Shown one piece after another: positions 1 through 8,430 of a stretch of 64,000 nucleotides of DNA; position 1 is the stretch's first letter, and each line of letters opens with the position of its first letter. The stretch is taken from contig CAYUBQ010000013.1 in the NCBI GenBank assembly GCA_964443135.1, positions 1-64,000 on the forward strand, given 5' to 3'. This stretch comes from JAIPEI01 sp964443135 (GTDB lineage Bacteria; Desulfobacterota; DSM-4660; Desulfatiglandales; HGW-15). The position numbers and the translations under genes are program-made. The notes under the pieces were generated by a model. That model was given only the letters and a program-made list of their open reading frames with translations. It did no database searches and was not told the origin of the DNA.

Positions 1-2
1 CG

Positions 3-86
3 GGCGGGCTGTTCCTGATCGGCGTGATCTACGACTACTGGACGTTGAACGAGCAGGTGGCGGAGCGAAACCGCTTAATCGGGTGA
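3..86 (+). CDS. C-terminal fragment of a membrane protein, TM2-like
   Basis: The reading frame is open from the window edge to a TGA at 84-86 and encodes the last 27 residues of a protein. A hydrophobic stretch (GGLFLIGVIYD) is followed by a polar tail with TLNEQV and ERN. This pattern of a short membrane segment, an aspartate, then a polar tail resembles the end of small TM2-domain proteins. The rest of the gene lies outside the window, so the family call is weak. It is convergent with the peptide transporter operon. Confidence 0.45.
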   Translation, partial: GGLFLIGVIYDYWTLNEQVAERNRLIG

Positions 87-246
87 CGCCCGCCATGACG
101 AAGGCCTCCCGCTGATGTCCGCTCCGGAAAACCCCGCCCCCACCGCCTGCGGCCTCGGTGTGAACACCCTTCTGATTTTGTGACCGGATTTCATGAGTAA
201 GGCACTGAGAGGAAGGGGTGTGCAGAGGGACGGGATGGGTTCCGGG

Positions 247-1266
<1,020 letters not shown>

Positions 1267-1273
1267 GCCGGTC

Positions 1274-2248
1274 CTATTTCAACATGCCCAGGTTGTGGCA
1301 GGCCACGACGTGATCCCTGGCCTGGTCGGGCTGGAGATCGGGGCGCTTCTCCAGGCAGTGCGCTTCCCTGACGGTGCAGCGGGGGTGAAACGCGCAGCCC
1401 GGGGGAATGTCCGTGAGCGTGGGCATCATACCCGGGATCTGTGTCAGCCGATCCGCGGCCTTGCGCCCCCAGGGGAGGGAGCTGATCAACCCCTTGGTGT
1501 AAGGGTGCCTGGGGCGGTTCACGATCTCCTCGGTCGGGCCCATCTCGATGATGCGGCCGGCGTACATGACGGCGATCTTCTCGGTGACCTGGCTCACCAC
1601 GGCCAGATCGTGGGTGATCAGGATGAGCCCCATGTTCTCGGCGTCGCAGAGCTCCTGGAGGAGGTCCATGATCCCGGCCTGGATGGTGACGTCCAGGGCG
1701 GTGGTGGGCTCGTCGGCGATGATGAGGGCCGGATCGGTGAGGAGCGCGATGGCCACCACGATCCGCTGGCGCATGCCGCCGGACATCTCGTGGGGGTACT
1801 GGGTCAGCCGTTTCCCGGGGGAGGGGATGTACACCTTCTCGAGCTTGTCCAGGGCGAGGTCCAGGGCGTCGTGCTTCGAGACGTTCCGGTGGGCGAGCAC
1901 GGTCTCCGCCATCTGGGTGCCGATGGTGAAGACGGGGTTCAGGGTCATCATGGGGTCCTGGAAGATCATGCTGATCCGGTCGCCCCGGATCCGGCGCATC
2001 TCCTCCCGGCGAAGCCGGCTCAGGTCCCTTCCCTCGAAGATGATGCTCCCGCCGGAGATGTAGCCGGGCTTGCTGATCAGGTTGATGATGGAGAAGCCGG
2101 TCACGGACTTTCCCGCCCCGCTCTCCCCCACCAGCCCCAGCTTCTCCCCCCTGTCCAGGGTGAAGCTGACGCCGTCGATGGCGGTGAGGTCGCCCCATCG
2201 CAGTGCGAAGTTGACCTCCAGATCGTTGACTTCCAGCAGGTGCGCCAT
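1274..2248 (-). CDS. oppD: Peptide/nickel-type ABC transporter ATPase, OppD/DppD-like
   Basis: The 324-residue ATPase partner of OppF; the two form the nucleotide-binding heterodimer on the cytoplasmic face. Walker A (GESGAGKSV) is at residues 41-49, the signature is MSGGMRQR, and Walker B is LIIADEPTTALD. The C-terminus carries the usual GCAFHPRC oligopeptide-transporter motif. The start at MAHLLEVND was chosen because it begins 2 bp after the oppC stop and has an AAAGG ribosome site. A longer reading frame runs into oppC and is not credible. Confidence 0.93.
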   Translation of the reverse strand: MAHLLEVNDLEVNFALRWGDLTAIDGVSFTLDRGEKLGLVGESGAGKSVTGFSIINLISKPGYISGGSIIFEGRDLSRLRREEMRRIRGDRISMIFQDPMMTLNPVFTIGTQMAETVLAHRNVSKHDALDLALDKLEKVYIPSPGKRLTQYPHEMSGGMRQRIVVAIALLTDPALIIADEPTTALDVTIQAGIMDLLQELCDAENMGLILITHDLAVVSQVTEKIAVMYAGRIIEMGPTEEIVNRPRHPYTKGLISSLPWGRKAADRLTQIPGMMPTLTDIPPGCAFHPRCTVREAHCLEKRPDLQPDQARDHVVACHNLGMLK

Positions 2249-2250
2249 GG

Positions 2251-3168
2251 TCAGCCTTTGTAGAGCTTCGGGTTGAGCACGTCCCGCATCCAGTCCCCGA
2301 AGAGAATGATCACCAGGGTGAAGGTGACGAGGAGGAGGCCGGGGAAAAAGGTGATCCACCAGGAGCCGCTGAAGACGTACTCGAAGCCGGCGTTGATGAG
2401 CGAGCCCAGCGAGGGCTTGGTGATGGGCATGCCCAGCCCCAGGAAGGAGAGGGCCGCTTCGCTCATCACGGCCTGGGCCACCTGGATGGTGGAGATGACC
2501 AGCACCGGGGTCATGGTGTTGGGGAGGATGTGGCGGAACATGATCAGACGGCGGTTGAGGCCGATCACGCGGGCGGCCTCCACGTACTCCTTCCTGCGCT
2601 CTCCCAGCACCGAGGCCCGGACCGTCCTGGCGTACTTGGGCCACTCGGACATGCCGATGATGAGGATGAGGAGCGGCATGGCCAGCTCCTCGAAGCGGCC
2701 CACGCCGAAGGCCAGCTGGAAGACGGCGCTCGCGATGATGGCCACGATCAGGTACGGGATGGAGAACTGGATGTCGGCCACCCGCATCAGAAACGAGTCG
2801 ATCTTGCCTCCGAGGTAGCCGGAGATGAGACCGATGAAGATGCCCACCACGGCCTGGAAGATGACCGCCCCCAGCCCGATGATGACCGAGGTCCGCAGGC
2901 CGTAGAGCATGGTGCTGAAAAGGTCCCGGCCCTGGATGTCGGTGCCCAGCCAGAACCGCTCCTCGCCTCCCTCCATCCAGGAGGGGGGGATCTCCGCGTC
3001 CAGGATGTCGATGGTGGCGGTGTCGTAAGGGTCGTGGGGCGCCACCACGGGCGCCAGGAAGGCGACGGCCACCAGGAAGAAGAACACGGCGGAGCTTGCG
3101 ATGGCCACGGGGTCCCGCTTGAAGCTGTAGAAAAAGTAGGAGTCTTTGAAGCGTTTCCAGGTGTTCAT
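2251..3168 (-). CDS. oppC: Peptide/nickel-type ABC transporter permease, OppC/DppC-like
   Basis: A 305-residue inner-membrane permease. It has the short cytoplasmic N-terminus and first helix (residues about 20-45) of OppC proteins, then a periplasmic loop with the conserved WLGTDIQGRDLFS motif. The EAA-like cytoplasmic loop (EYVEAARVIGLNRRLIMFRH) lies near residue 200 and contacts the ATPases. Its ATG overlaps the oppB stop codon by 4 bp, which suggests translational coupling. It pairs with OppB to form the channel. Confidence 0.93.
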   Translation of the reverse strand: MNTWKRFKDSYFFYSFKRDPVAIASSAVFFFLVAVAFLAPVVAPHDPYDTATIDILDAEIPPSWMEGGEERFWLGTDIQGRDLFSTMLYGLRTSVIIGLGAVIFQAVVGIFIGLISGYLGGKIDSFLMRVADIQFSIPYLIVAIIASAVFQLAFGVGRFEELAMPLLILIIGMSEWPKYARTVRASVLGERRKEYVEAARVIGLNRRLIMFRHILPNTMTPVLVISTIQVAQAVMSEAALSFLGLGMPITKPSLGSLINAGFEYVFSGSWWITFFPGLLLVTFTLVIILFGDWMRDVLNPKLYKG

Positions 3169-4139
3169 TTCGCTCCGGTCACCCTGACCATGGGGTTGAT
3201 GAAGCCGTACACGATGTCCACGAGGGTGTTGATGACCACGAACATGGCGCCCACCACCACCAGGTAGGCCACGAGGAGCGCCGTGTCCGAGCGCTCCACC
3301 GCCTCGAGGAACATGAAGCCCATGCCCTGCCACTGGAAGACCGTCTCGGTCAGCAGGGTGAAGGCGAAGAGGATGCCGATCTCCACGCCGAACACCGTCA
3401 CCACCGGGAGCAGGGTGTTCTTGAAGGCGTGGACGAGCCAGATGCGCTTGCGGTGGAGGCCCTTGGCCCAGGCGAACTTGATGTAGTCGGTCTCGAGCAC
3501 CTCCATCATCTCGGAGCGGATCAGGCGGATGTAGAGGGGCAGCATGATGGAGGAGAGGGAGATGCTGGGCAGGATCAGGTGACGGATGCCGTCCATGGTC
3601 AGCAGGCCGCTCTCCCACCCGTATACGTTCACGGTCTCCCCCCGGCCGTAGGCCGGAAGCCAGTTGAGCTCCACCCCGAAGACGTAGATCAGGGCGATGG
3701 CCGTGAGAAAGACCGGCACGGCCACCCCCACGGTGCTCGCCCCCATGACGAAACGGGAGAACCAGCTCCGGGGCCTGAGGGCCGAGTAGATCCCCACCGG
3801 AAAGGTGAACACGAGAATGATCACGGACGAGCCGAAGACCAGCTCCAGGGTGGCCGGCGCCTTGGACAGAATGACGTCCAGGGCGGGCTTGCTGTGGAAG
3901 TAGGAGATGCCCAGGTCCCCGTGGAGGGCGTTCCGGACGAATCGGAAGTACTGGGTCAGGAAGGGGTCGTTCAGGCCCAGCTCGTCCCGGAGGGCCTCCC
4001 GTTCGGCCACGGAGACGCGGATGCCCACCATGTCCCGCACCGGATCGCCGATGTTGTGCTGGACGGAGAAGCCGATGAAGCTGATCACCAGCATGACGAC
4101 GATGGACTGAATGACGCGCCTGACGATGAATGCGAACAT
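3165..4139 (-). CDS. oppB: Peptide/nickel-type ABC transporter permease, OppB/DppB-like
   Basis: A 324-residue inner-membrane permease. The N-terminus (MFAFIVRRVIQSIVVM...) is the classic OppB/DppB start with the first helix, followed by a large periplasmic loop and five further helices. The EAA-type loop (METDYIKFAWAKGLHRKRI-like) lies near residue 215. The start at MFAF was preferred over an upstream ATG because the extra 44 residues are low-complexity and lack homology. A stable hairpin lies between this gene and the substrate-binding protein gene upstream. Confidence 0.92.
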   Translation of the reverse strand: MFAFIVRRVIQSIVVMLVISFIGFSVQHNIGDPVRDMVGIRVSVAEREALRDELGLNDPFLTQYFRFVRNALHGDLGISYFHSKPALDVILSKAPATLELVFGSSVIILVFTFPVGIYSALRPRSWFSRFVMGASTVGVAVPVFLTAIALIYVFGVELNWLPAYGRGETVNVYGWESGLLTMDGIRHLILPSISLSSIMLPLYIRLIRSEMMEVLETDYIKFAWAKGLHRKRIWLVHAFKNTLLPVVTVFGVEIGILFAFTLLTETVFQWQGMGFMFLEAVERSDTALLVAYLVVVGAMFVVINTLVDIVYGFINPMVRVTGAK

Positions 4140-4226
4140 GGACCGCCGTTTGTGTCTGCTCGAGTCCTGCCGTCGCCTCCGCATGGGGGCGAGGTCGGTC
4201 GAGGGGTTGAGGGCCGGGCAAAGGGA

Positions 4227-4270
4227 TGGGGCAGATCGGGGGGCCGCTTCAGCGGCCCCGACCTGCCCCA
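4227..4270 (-). terminator. GC-rich hairpin between substrate-binding protein and permease genes
   Basis: A long imperfect inverted repeat has TGGGGCAG at one end, CTGCCCCA at the other, and an inner GGGGCCGC/GCGGCCCC stem around a TTCA loop. No U-tract follows on the minus strand. It lies between the stop of the binding-protein gene and oppB. Such intercistronic hairpins commonly leave more binding-protein than permease mRNA, so an attenuating or 3'-stabilising role is inferred. Confidence 0.6.
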
Positions 4271-4305
4271 TCGCCTCGGTCAGCTGTCAATGCGGGTGAT
4301 CTCGG

Positions 4306-5865
4306 CTACTCGATCACCAGGTCTCCCAGGTACGGGAAGTTCTGAGAGTTGACGATGGGCTGGGCCTTGACGCCCTTCCCCACGCCGTAGGAGTGGTTCT
4401 GCCAGTGGAAGGGCACGTAAGCCGCGTCGTCGTAGATGATCTGCTCGATCTCCTGCAGCATCTTGGCCCGCTTCTCGAGGTCGGTCTCGCTCTGGCAGGC
4501 CAGGGTCAGCTCGTCCACGGCCGGGTTGCAGTAGTTCCCGCTGTTGTACTGGCCGTAGCCGGTCTCCTGGTTCGGGCACATCAGCAGGAACTCGTAGAAG
4601 TTGCCCGAGTCCTCGGTGTCCGAGTGCCAGCCGATCAGCTGGAAGTCGGCGGGCTGCCGGTCGAACTCGTCCCAGTACTGGGCCTTGGGCATGGTCTTGA
4701 GGTTGACCTTGATCCCGATCCTGGAGATCATGGCCACGAACGCCTCGGCGATCTTCTCGTCGTTCACGTAGCGGTTGTTCGGAGCGATCATGGTGGCGCT
4801 GAAGCCGTCGGGGTAACCCGCCTCCTTCATGAGCTTCTTGGCCTTCTCGAGATCGTAGCGGGGGACCAGGCTCTCCTTGTGGCCGTAGTAGCCCTCGGGG
4901 CTCATCTGGCCGGCCGGCGTGGCGGTCCCCTTCATGATCTTGTCGCTGATGCCCACGTTGTTGACCGCGTGCACGATGGCCTGCCGGACGCGCACGTCCT
5001 TGAGGGGCGCCAAGCGCTTCTGGTTCATCTGGACGGTGATGATCCGGCCGCCGGTATAGGTGATGAGGTCCACTTTGGGGTCTTTCTCGATCCGTCCGAA
5101 GTCCTGGGGTGGGACCGGCGTGATGAAGTCCACGTCCCCGGAGAGGAGGGCCGCCACGCGGGTGGCCTCTTCCTTGATGGGCGTGAGGGCGATCTCGTCC
5201 ACGTTGCCCGGGGAGTTTTTGTCCCAGTAGCTCTCGTTGCGCTTCAGGATCATCTTCACCCCGTGCTCCCGAAAGGTGCACTGGTAGGCGCCGGTGCCGC
5301 TGGGCAGGGCCTTCTTGGCGAAGGAGTGGCCCACCTTGACCACGGCGTCCTTGGGCTGACCCTCCTCGTCCGTGCCCGTGTAGAACTTGTGGTCCAGCGG
5401 GAACACGTAGGTCATCATGTTCAGCATCAGCGGGTAGGGTTTCTTGGTCTTGATGTCCACGGTGTGGTCGTCCACAATCACGGTCTCGGAGAACGGCTCG
5501 AACAGGCCCTTGAAGTCCGCGCTCTTGCGAAAACGCTCCATGGTGAACTTCACGTCCGCGGCCGTGAACGGGTTGCCCGTCCTGTGGAAGGTGACGCCCT
5601 TTCTCAGGTGAAAGCGCACGGTCAGGTCGTCGATTCGCTCCCAGCTCTCGGCGAGGCGGGGCTCGAAGCTCATGTCCTGGCGGTAGCGTACCAGGGGGTC
5701 GAACACCCAGTGGGAGAACTGGAGCATACCGCCCGACAGCTGCTCCTGGATGTCCAGGGTCTTCGGGTCCGCGTCGAGGGCGAGCTTCAGGGTCTTGGCC
5801 CCGGCGACGGCCCCGAAGGACAACACCAATGCCAACGCCATGCTCAGTACAACGATCTTTTTCAT
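4306..5865 (-). CDS. ABC transporter substrate-binding protein, family 5 (peptide/nickel type)
   Basis: A 519-residue secreted solute receptor. An N-terminal signal peptide (MKKIVVLSMALALVL...) ends in an Ala-x-Ala cleavage motif near residue 23, with no lipobox cysteine, so the protein is probably soluble in the periplasm. The mature start (KTLKLALDADPKTLDIQ) is typical of the SBP_bac_5 family, as is the WERIDDLTVRFHLRKGVTFH segment. It is the first gene of the operon and has a strong AGGAGGAACC ribosome site. Substrate could be peptides, opines or nickel; sequence alone does not decide. Confidence 0.93.
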   Translation of the reverse strand: MKKIVVLSMALALVLSFGAVAGAKTLKLALDADPKTLDIQEQLSGGMLQFSHWVFDPLVRYRQDMSFEPRLAESWERIDDLTVRFHLRKGVTFHRTGNPFTAADVKFTMERFRKSADFKGLFEPFSETVIVDDHTVDIKTKKPYPLMLNMMTYVFPLDHKFYTGTDEEGQPKDAVVKVGHSFAKKALPSGTGAYQCTFREHGVKMILKRNESYWDKNSPGNVDEIALTPIKEEATRVAALLSGDVDFITPVPPQDFGRIEKDPKVDLITYTGGRIITVQMNQKRLAPLKDVRVRQAIVHAVNNVGISDKIMKGTATPAGQMSPEGYYGHKESLVPRYDLEKAKKLMKEAGYPDGFSATMIAPNNRYVNDEKIAEAFVAMISRIGIKVNLKTMPKAQYWDEFDRQPADFQLIGWHSDTEDSGNFYEFLLMCPNQETGYGQYNSGNYCNPAVDELTLACQSETDLEKRAKMLQEIEQIIYDDAAYVPFHWQNHSYGVGKGVKAQPIVNSQNFPYLGDLVIE

Positions 5866-6291
5866 GGTTCCTCCTGCTCGTCGTCCGGAAAGGCGGCTCA
5901 CGTCGCTGCCGAGGTCCTTGACGGAACGTCCTGCGGGGGCGCGCATCCGTTCCTTCCTGTGTGACGACTGTGCAAAGGGTTGAAGTCATGCCCTGCCAGC
6001 CGAGGCAGAGTCCGCCGAATCGATCGGCCTTTCCGGACCGGTTGGTCGCTCCCAATGCCTGGCGGAGACGGTCCCGACCCGGGAAGGCCCTTCCATTGGC
6101 ACCTCTTCGTCAAAGCCGGAATCCGGTACATCCTGTCATTCTATCATTGGGGAAGGATCAGTGAGGAAAAAAATCCTCTCGAGCTGGAAACCCTCCAGCG
6201 CCCGAACGGGTTCTGGATGTGCCCCGGTGCGAGGAACGGTTTCTTCCGAAAGGGGAGGCGTCCGCTGCAGAAGCCCAAGTCCCCAGTTTGA
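5866..6291 (-). other. Long 5' leader region of the peptide transporter operon
   Basis: About 430 bases between the promoter and the first ATG of the operon hold no convincing gene. Short frames here have arginine/proline-rich translations with no family resemblance. The length is unusual for a transporter leader and could accommodate a regulatory RNA, but I recognise no known riboswitch motif or terminator/antiterminator pair in it. Confidence 0.4.
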
Positions 6292-6298
6292 GACTATA

Positions 6299-6328
6299 TT
6301 TATAGCCAGCGTGCCGGATGCTTGTCAA
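6299..6328 (-). promoter_or_regulatory. Sigma-70-type promoter of the peptide transporter operon
   Basis: On the minus strand a perfect -35 TTGACA (6323-6328) is followed by an 18-bp spacer and a -10 TATAAA (6299-6304). Predicted transcription starts near 6292, which leaves an untranslated leader of about 430 nt before the binding-protein ATG at 5865. The -35 boxes of this promoter and the divergent cold-shock promoter are only 25 bp apart. Confidence 0.7.
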
Positions 6329-6353
6329 CCGAAATCAAAATGCAATTTTCTTC

Positions 6354-6381
6354 TTGAATTTTTTTGAGAATGTCCTATAGT
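6354..6381 (+). promoter_or_regulatory. Sigma-70-type promoter of the cold-shock gene
   Basis: A -35 TTGAAT (6354-6359), a 16-bp spacer and a -10 TATAGT (6376-6381) predict a start near 6388. The resulting 5' untranslated region of about 125 nt contains several GC-rich hairpin-forming segments. A long structured leader is characteristic of cspA-family genes, where it controls translation by temperature. Confidence 0.65.
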
Positions 6382-6512
6382 TCGGATTGCGCAAGCGCTC
6401 CCGCCGCCCAAAGGCGGTCGGGCACGGCCCACGGGGGCGGTTGGCGCATGTTTCCACCGCCCTGGTTGGTTTCAGGGCCCTCCCGATTCATTTTTTTAAA
6501 GGAGTGAAGAAG

Positions 6513-6713
6513 TTGGCAAGCGGCGTAGTGAAGTGGTTCAACGAGAAGAAAGGGTATGGCTTCATCGAGAGTGACGATGGAGGCGATGTATTCGTTCATT
6601 TTTCAGCCATTCAAGAAGACGGGTTCAAAACGCTCATTGAAGGCGAGCGGGTAAACTTCGATATCGAGCAAGGCCAGAAGGGGCCTGCCGCGGCGAACGT
6701 TGTAAAGGCATAG
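6513..6713 (+). CDS. cspA: Cold-shock protein, CspA family
   Basis: A 66-residue single cold-shock (OB-fold) domain that binds single-stranded nucleic acid and acts as an RNA chaperone. The RNP1 motif (KGYGFI) and RNP2 motif (VFVHFSAI) are both intact and the length is normal for the family. The start is TTG at 6513, chosen because an AAAGGAG ribosome site lies 8 bp upstream and the protein then begins with the usual (M)ASGVVKWFN. An in-frame GTG at 6504 overlaps the ribosome site and is less likely. The gene is monocistronic and ends in a terminator. Confidence 0.95.
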   Translation: MASGVVKWFNEKKGYGFIESDDGGDVFVHFSAIQEDGFKTLIEGERVNFDIEQGQKGPAAANVVKA

Positions 6714-6738
6714 CCTGCCTTTATACCGCCGATTTCCC

Positions 6739-6779
6739 AAGGGGCGTCTCGTCTCCCGATGAGGCGACGCCCCTTTTTT
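6739..6779 (+). terminator. Rho-independent terminator after cspA
   Basis: A stem with AAGGGGCGTC (6739-6748) pairing with GACGCCCCTT (6766-6775) closes a partly paired loop. A run of T residues follows immediately (6774-6779). It is correctly placed 25 bp after the cspA stop codon. Confidence 0.85.
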
Positions 6780-7092
6780 GTTCAAACGCATCCACCCCGG
6801 GCCGCCCCTGCCCCTGATCCCGGGGCTCCCGTCGATCCGCATCCACGGCTTCGCCGAATGGCGGGACCCGGGAACGACTTCGCGCTGACGTCTCCCCTGC
6901 CGGCTGGGTGGGGTGCTGGACGCAAAGGGCTGTCCCGATTTCTTCAGGTAGTCGGCCGCCGGCATGAACACCCGAACCGCCACCGGATCCGCCGGGTGGC
7001 GAGCAAGCCCCTTCTTTCGGCTTTTTCCATTCGTTCGCTTCCTACCAGTTCTGCCGGTCCTCGACCGAGGACCAGAGTGAGATGACCAGGAG
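6780..7092. other. Non-coding gap of about 310 bases
   Basis: Between the cspA terminator and the ArfB gene I see no gene-like frame, promoter or repeat that I can support on either strand. Overlapping open frames here have low-complexity, arginine-rich translations. Confidence 0.5.
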
Positions 7093-7557
7093 ATGCCGGT
7101 CGTCGGGAGGAAGGCGTTGGGAGCTTCGGGCATCGTCGTGACGGACCGGATCCGGATTCCCGAGAGGGAGATCGAGGAGCATTTCGTGCGCGCCTCGGGC
7201 CCGGGCGGCCAGAACGTGAACCGGGTGGCCACGGCCGTGCAGCTCCGGTTCGACGCGGGCTCCTCTCCGTCCCTCCCGGAGGACGTCCGGGGGAGGCTCA
7301 TGCGCCTGGCCGGGAGCCGGCTCACCCGGGAGGGTGTGGTGGTGATCGAGGCCCGGCGTCACCGGACCCAGGAGCAGAACCGCAAGGATGCGCTCGAACG
7401 GCTGAAGGCCCTGATCCGGAAGTCCGCGGAGCGGCCCCGCTCCCGCAAGCCCACCAGGCCCACCCGCGCGTCCCGCCGGCGCCGCCTCGAGGCCAAGACC
7501 CGAAAAGGGCGCCTGAAGCGGCTGAGGCGCTCCGTGAAGGGGACGAACGAAGGTTGA
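7093..7557 (+). CDS. arfB: Alternative ribosome-rescue factor ArfB (peptidyl-tRNA hydrolase)
   Basis: A 154-residue release-factor-like protein that hydrolyses peptidyl-tRNA on ribosomes stalled at mRNA ends. The catalytic GGQ loop (RASGPGGQNVNRV) is at about residues 33-45. A basic C-terminal tail with RKPTRPTRASRRRR is the segment that enters the empty mRNA channel in ArfB. There is no codon-recognition domain, which separates it from RF1/RF2. The ATG at 7093 has its AGGAG directly adjacent, so the true start may be the in-frame TTG at 7117, preceded by GGGAGGAAG. The function call is unaffected. Confidence 0.92.
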   Translation: MPVVGRKALGASGIVVTDRIRIPEREIEEHFVRASGPGGQNVNRVATAVQLRFDAGSSPSLPEDVRGRLMRLAGSRLTREGVVVIEARRHRTQEQNRKDALERLKALIRKSAERPRSRKPTRPTRASRRRRLEAKTRKGRLKRLRRSVKGTNEG

Positions 7558-7738
7558 GCCGCGCGGCATCCGCCGTGGAGGAGCTATCCTCGAGGCGCCG
7601 TGGGCTTCAGAGCCGCCGGCGGCCGGATCGCCTCCCTTCTTTCCCTTTTCTCCAGGGCCCGGTTGGGGTAGGATTCCCCCGGGTCCGTCGGGTCGTTCCT
7701 TTCGGCGGACCCGCTTCGATACGAACGGGGGAAGCGCG

Positions 7739-8422
7739 ATGGAAGGCGACCACGACATGCATCCGGCCCTGGATGCCCGGGCCGTGCTGGAAGGGCAGGG
7801 AATCGATCCCGAACGGGCGGGCCCGGCGCTCTTCGCCGCCGCCGGGGAGGTGATCGAGGAGGCGCAGGCTCTTCTGGAGCCCGCATCGACCCGGGTGGTC
7901 CTGCCGGTGAGGGATTTTCACCACCAGACGATCGTCCTCGACGGCGGGGCCTCGTTCGAGGGCCCCCTGGCGGCCCGGGCGCTGGCCGGCTCGAAAGAGG
8001 TGGCCATGGCGGTCTGCACGCTCGGATCGGACCTGGAAGCCCGCATCAAAGCGCTCTTTCCGGAGGACCCGGTGCGGGCCATGGCCCTCGACGGTGCGGG
8101 CATCGCCGCCCTCAGGCGGGTCTCCGAGGCCGTGGTCCGGGAGATCCGCGAGGAGGCGGCGGCCAAGGGGTGGGGCTCGGGCATGCGGGCCCAGCCGGGG
8201 CAGGAGGGCTGGTCCATCCGGCAGCAGCAGGTGCTCTTCGGGCTCGTGCCCGCGGAGCGGATCGGTGTGAGGCTCACCGACAGCGCGCTCATGATCCCCC
8301 GGAAGTCCGTGTCTCTCGTGATCGGCATGGGACCGGACATGCGGCCGGACGGCGTGGCGTGCGACTGCTGCTCCAAGCGAAACCGCTGCCCCTGGCGAAT
8401 CCGGGAGCGGCAGGAAGCGTGA
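7739..8422 (+). CDS. Stand-alone MetH-activation-domain-like protein
   Basis: A 227-residue protein resembling the C-terminal AdoMet-binding activation domain of cobalamin-dependent methionine synthase. The hydrophobic CTLGSDLEARI segment, the RAQPGQEGWS segment (equivalent to the R-x-x-PGY region) and IPRKSVSLVIGMG match conserved parts of that domain. A Cys-rich tail (CDCCSKRNRCPW) closes the protein and could bind metal or a cluster. No other MetH domains are present. It overlaps or abuts the RACE gene, so the two probably act together to reactivate a corrinoid methyltransferase encoded elsewhere. That role is inferred. Confidence 0.75.
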   Translation: MEGDHDMHPALDARAVLEGQGIDPERAGPALFAAAGEVIEEAQALLEPASTRVVLPVRDFHHQTIVLDGGASFEGPLAARALAGSKEVAMAVCTLGSDLEARIKALFPEDPVRAMALDGAGIAALRRVSEAVVREIREEAAAKGWGSGMRAQPGQEGWSIRQQQVLFGLVPAERIGVRLTDSALMIPRKSVSLVIGMGPDMRPDGVACDCCSKRNRCPWRIRERQEA

Positions 8423-8430
8423 GGCGATCC

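Noticed and set aside
5898..6131. A 77-codon minus-strand frame in the transporter leader
   Set aside because: Arginine/proline-rich with no domain, and its end overlaps the binding-protein signal peptide region in another frame. Not convincing as a leader peptide.
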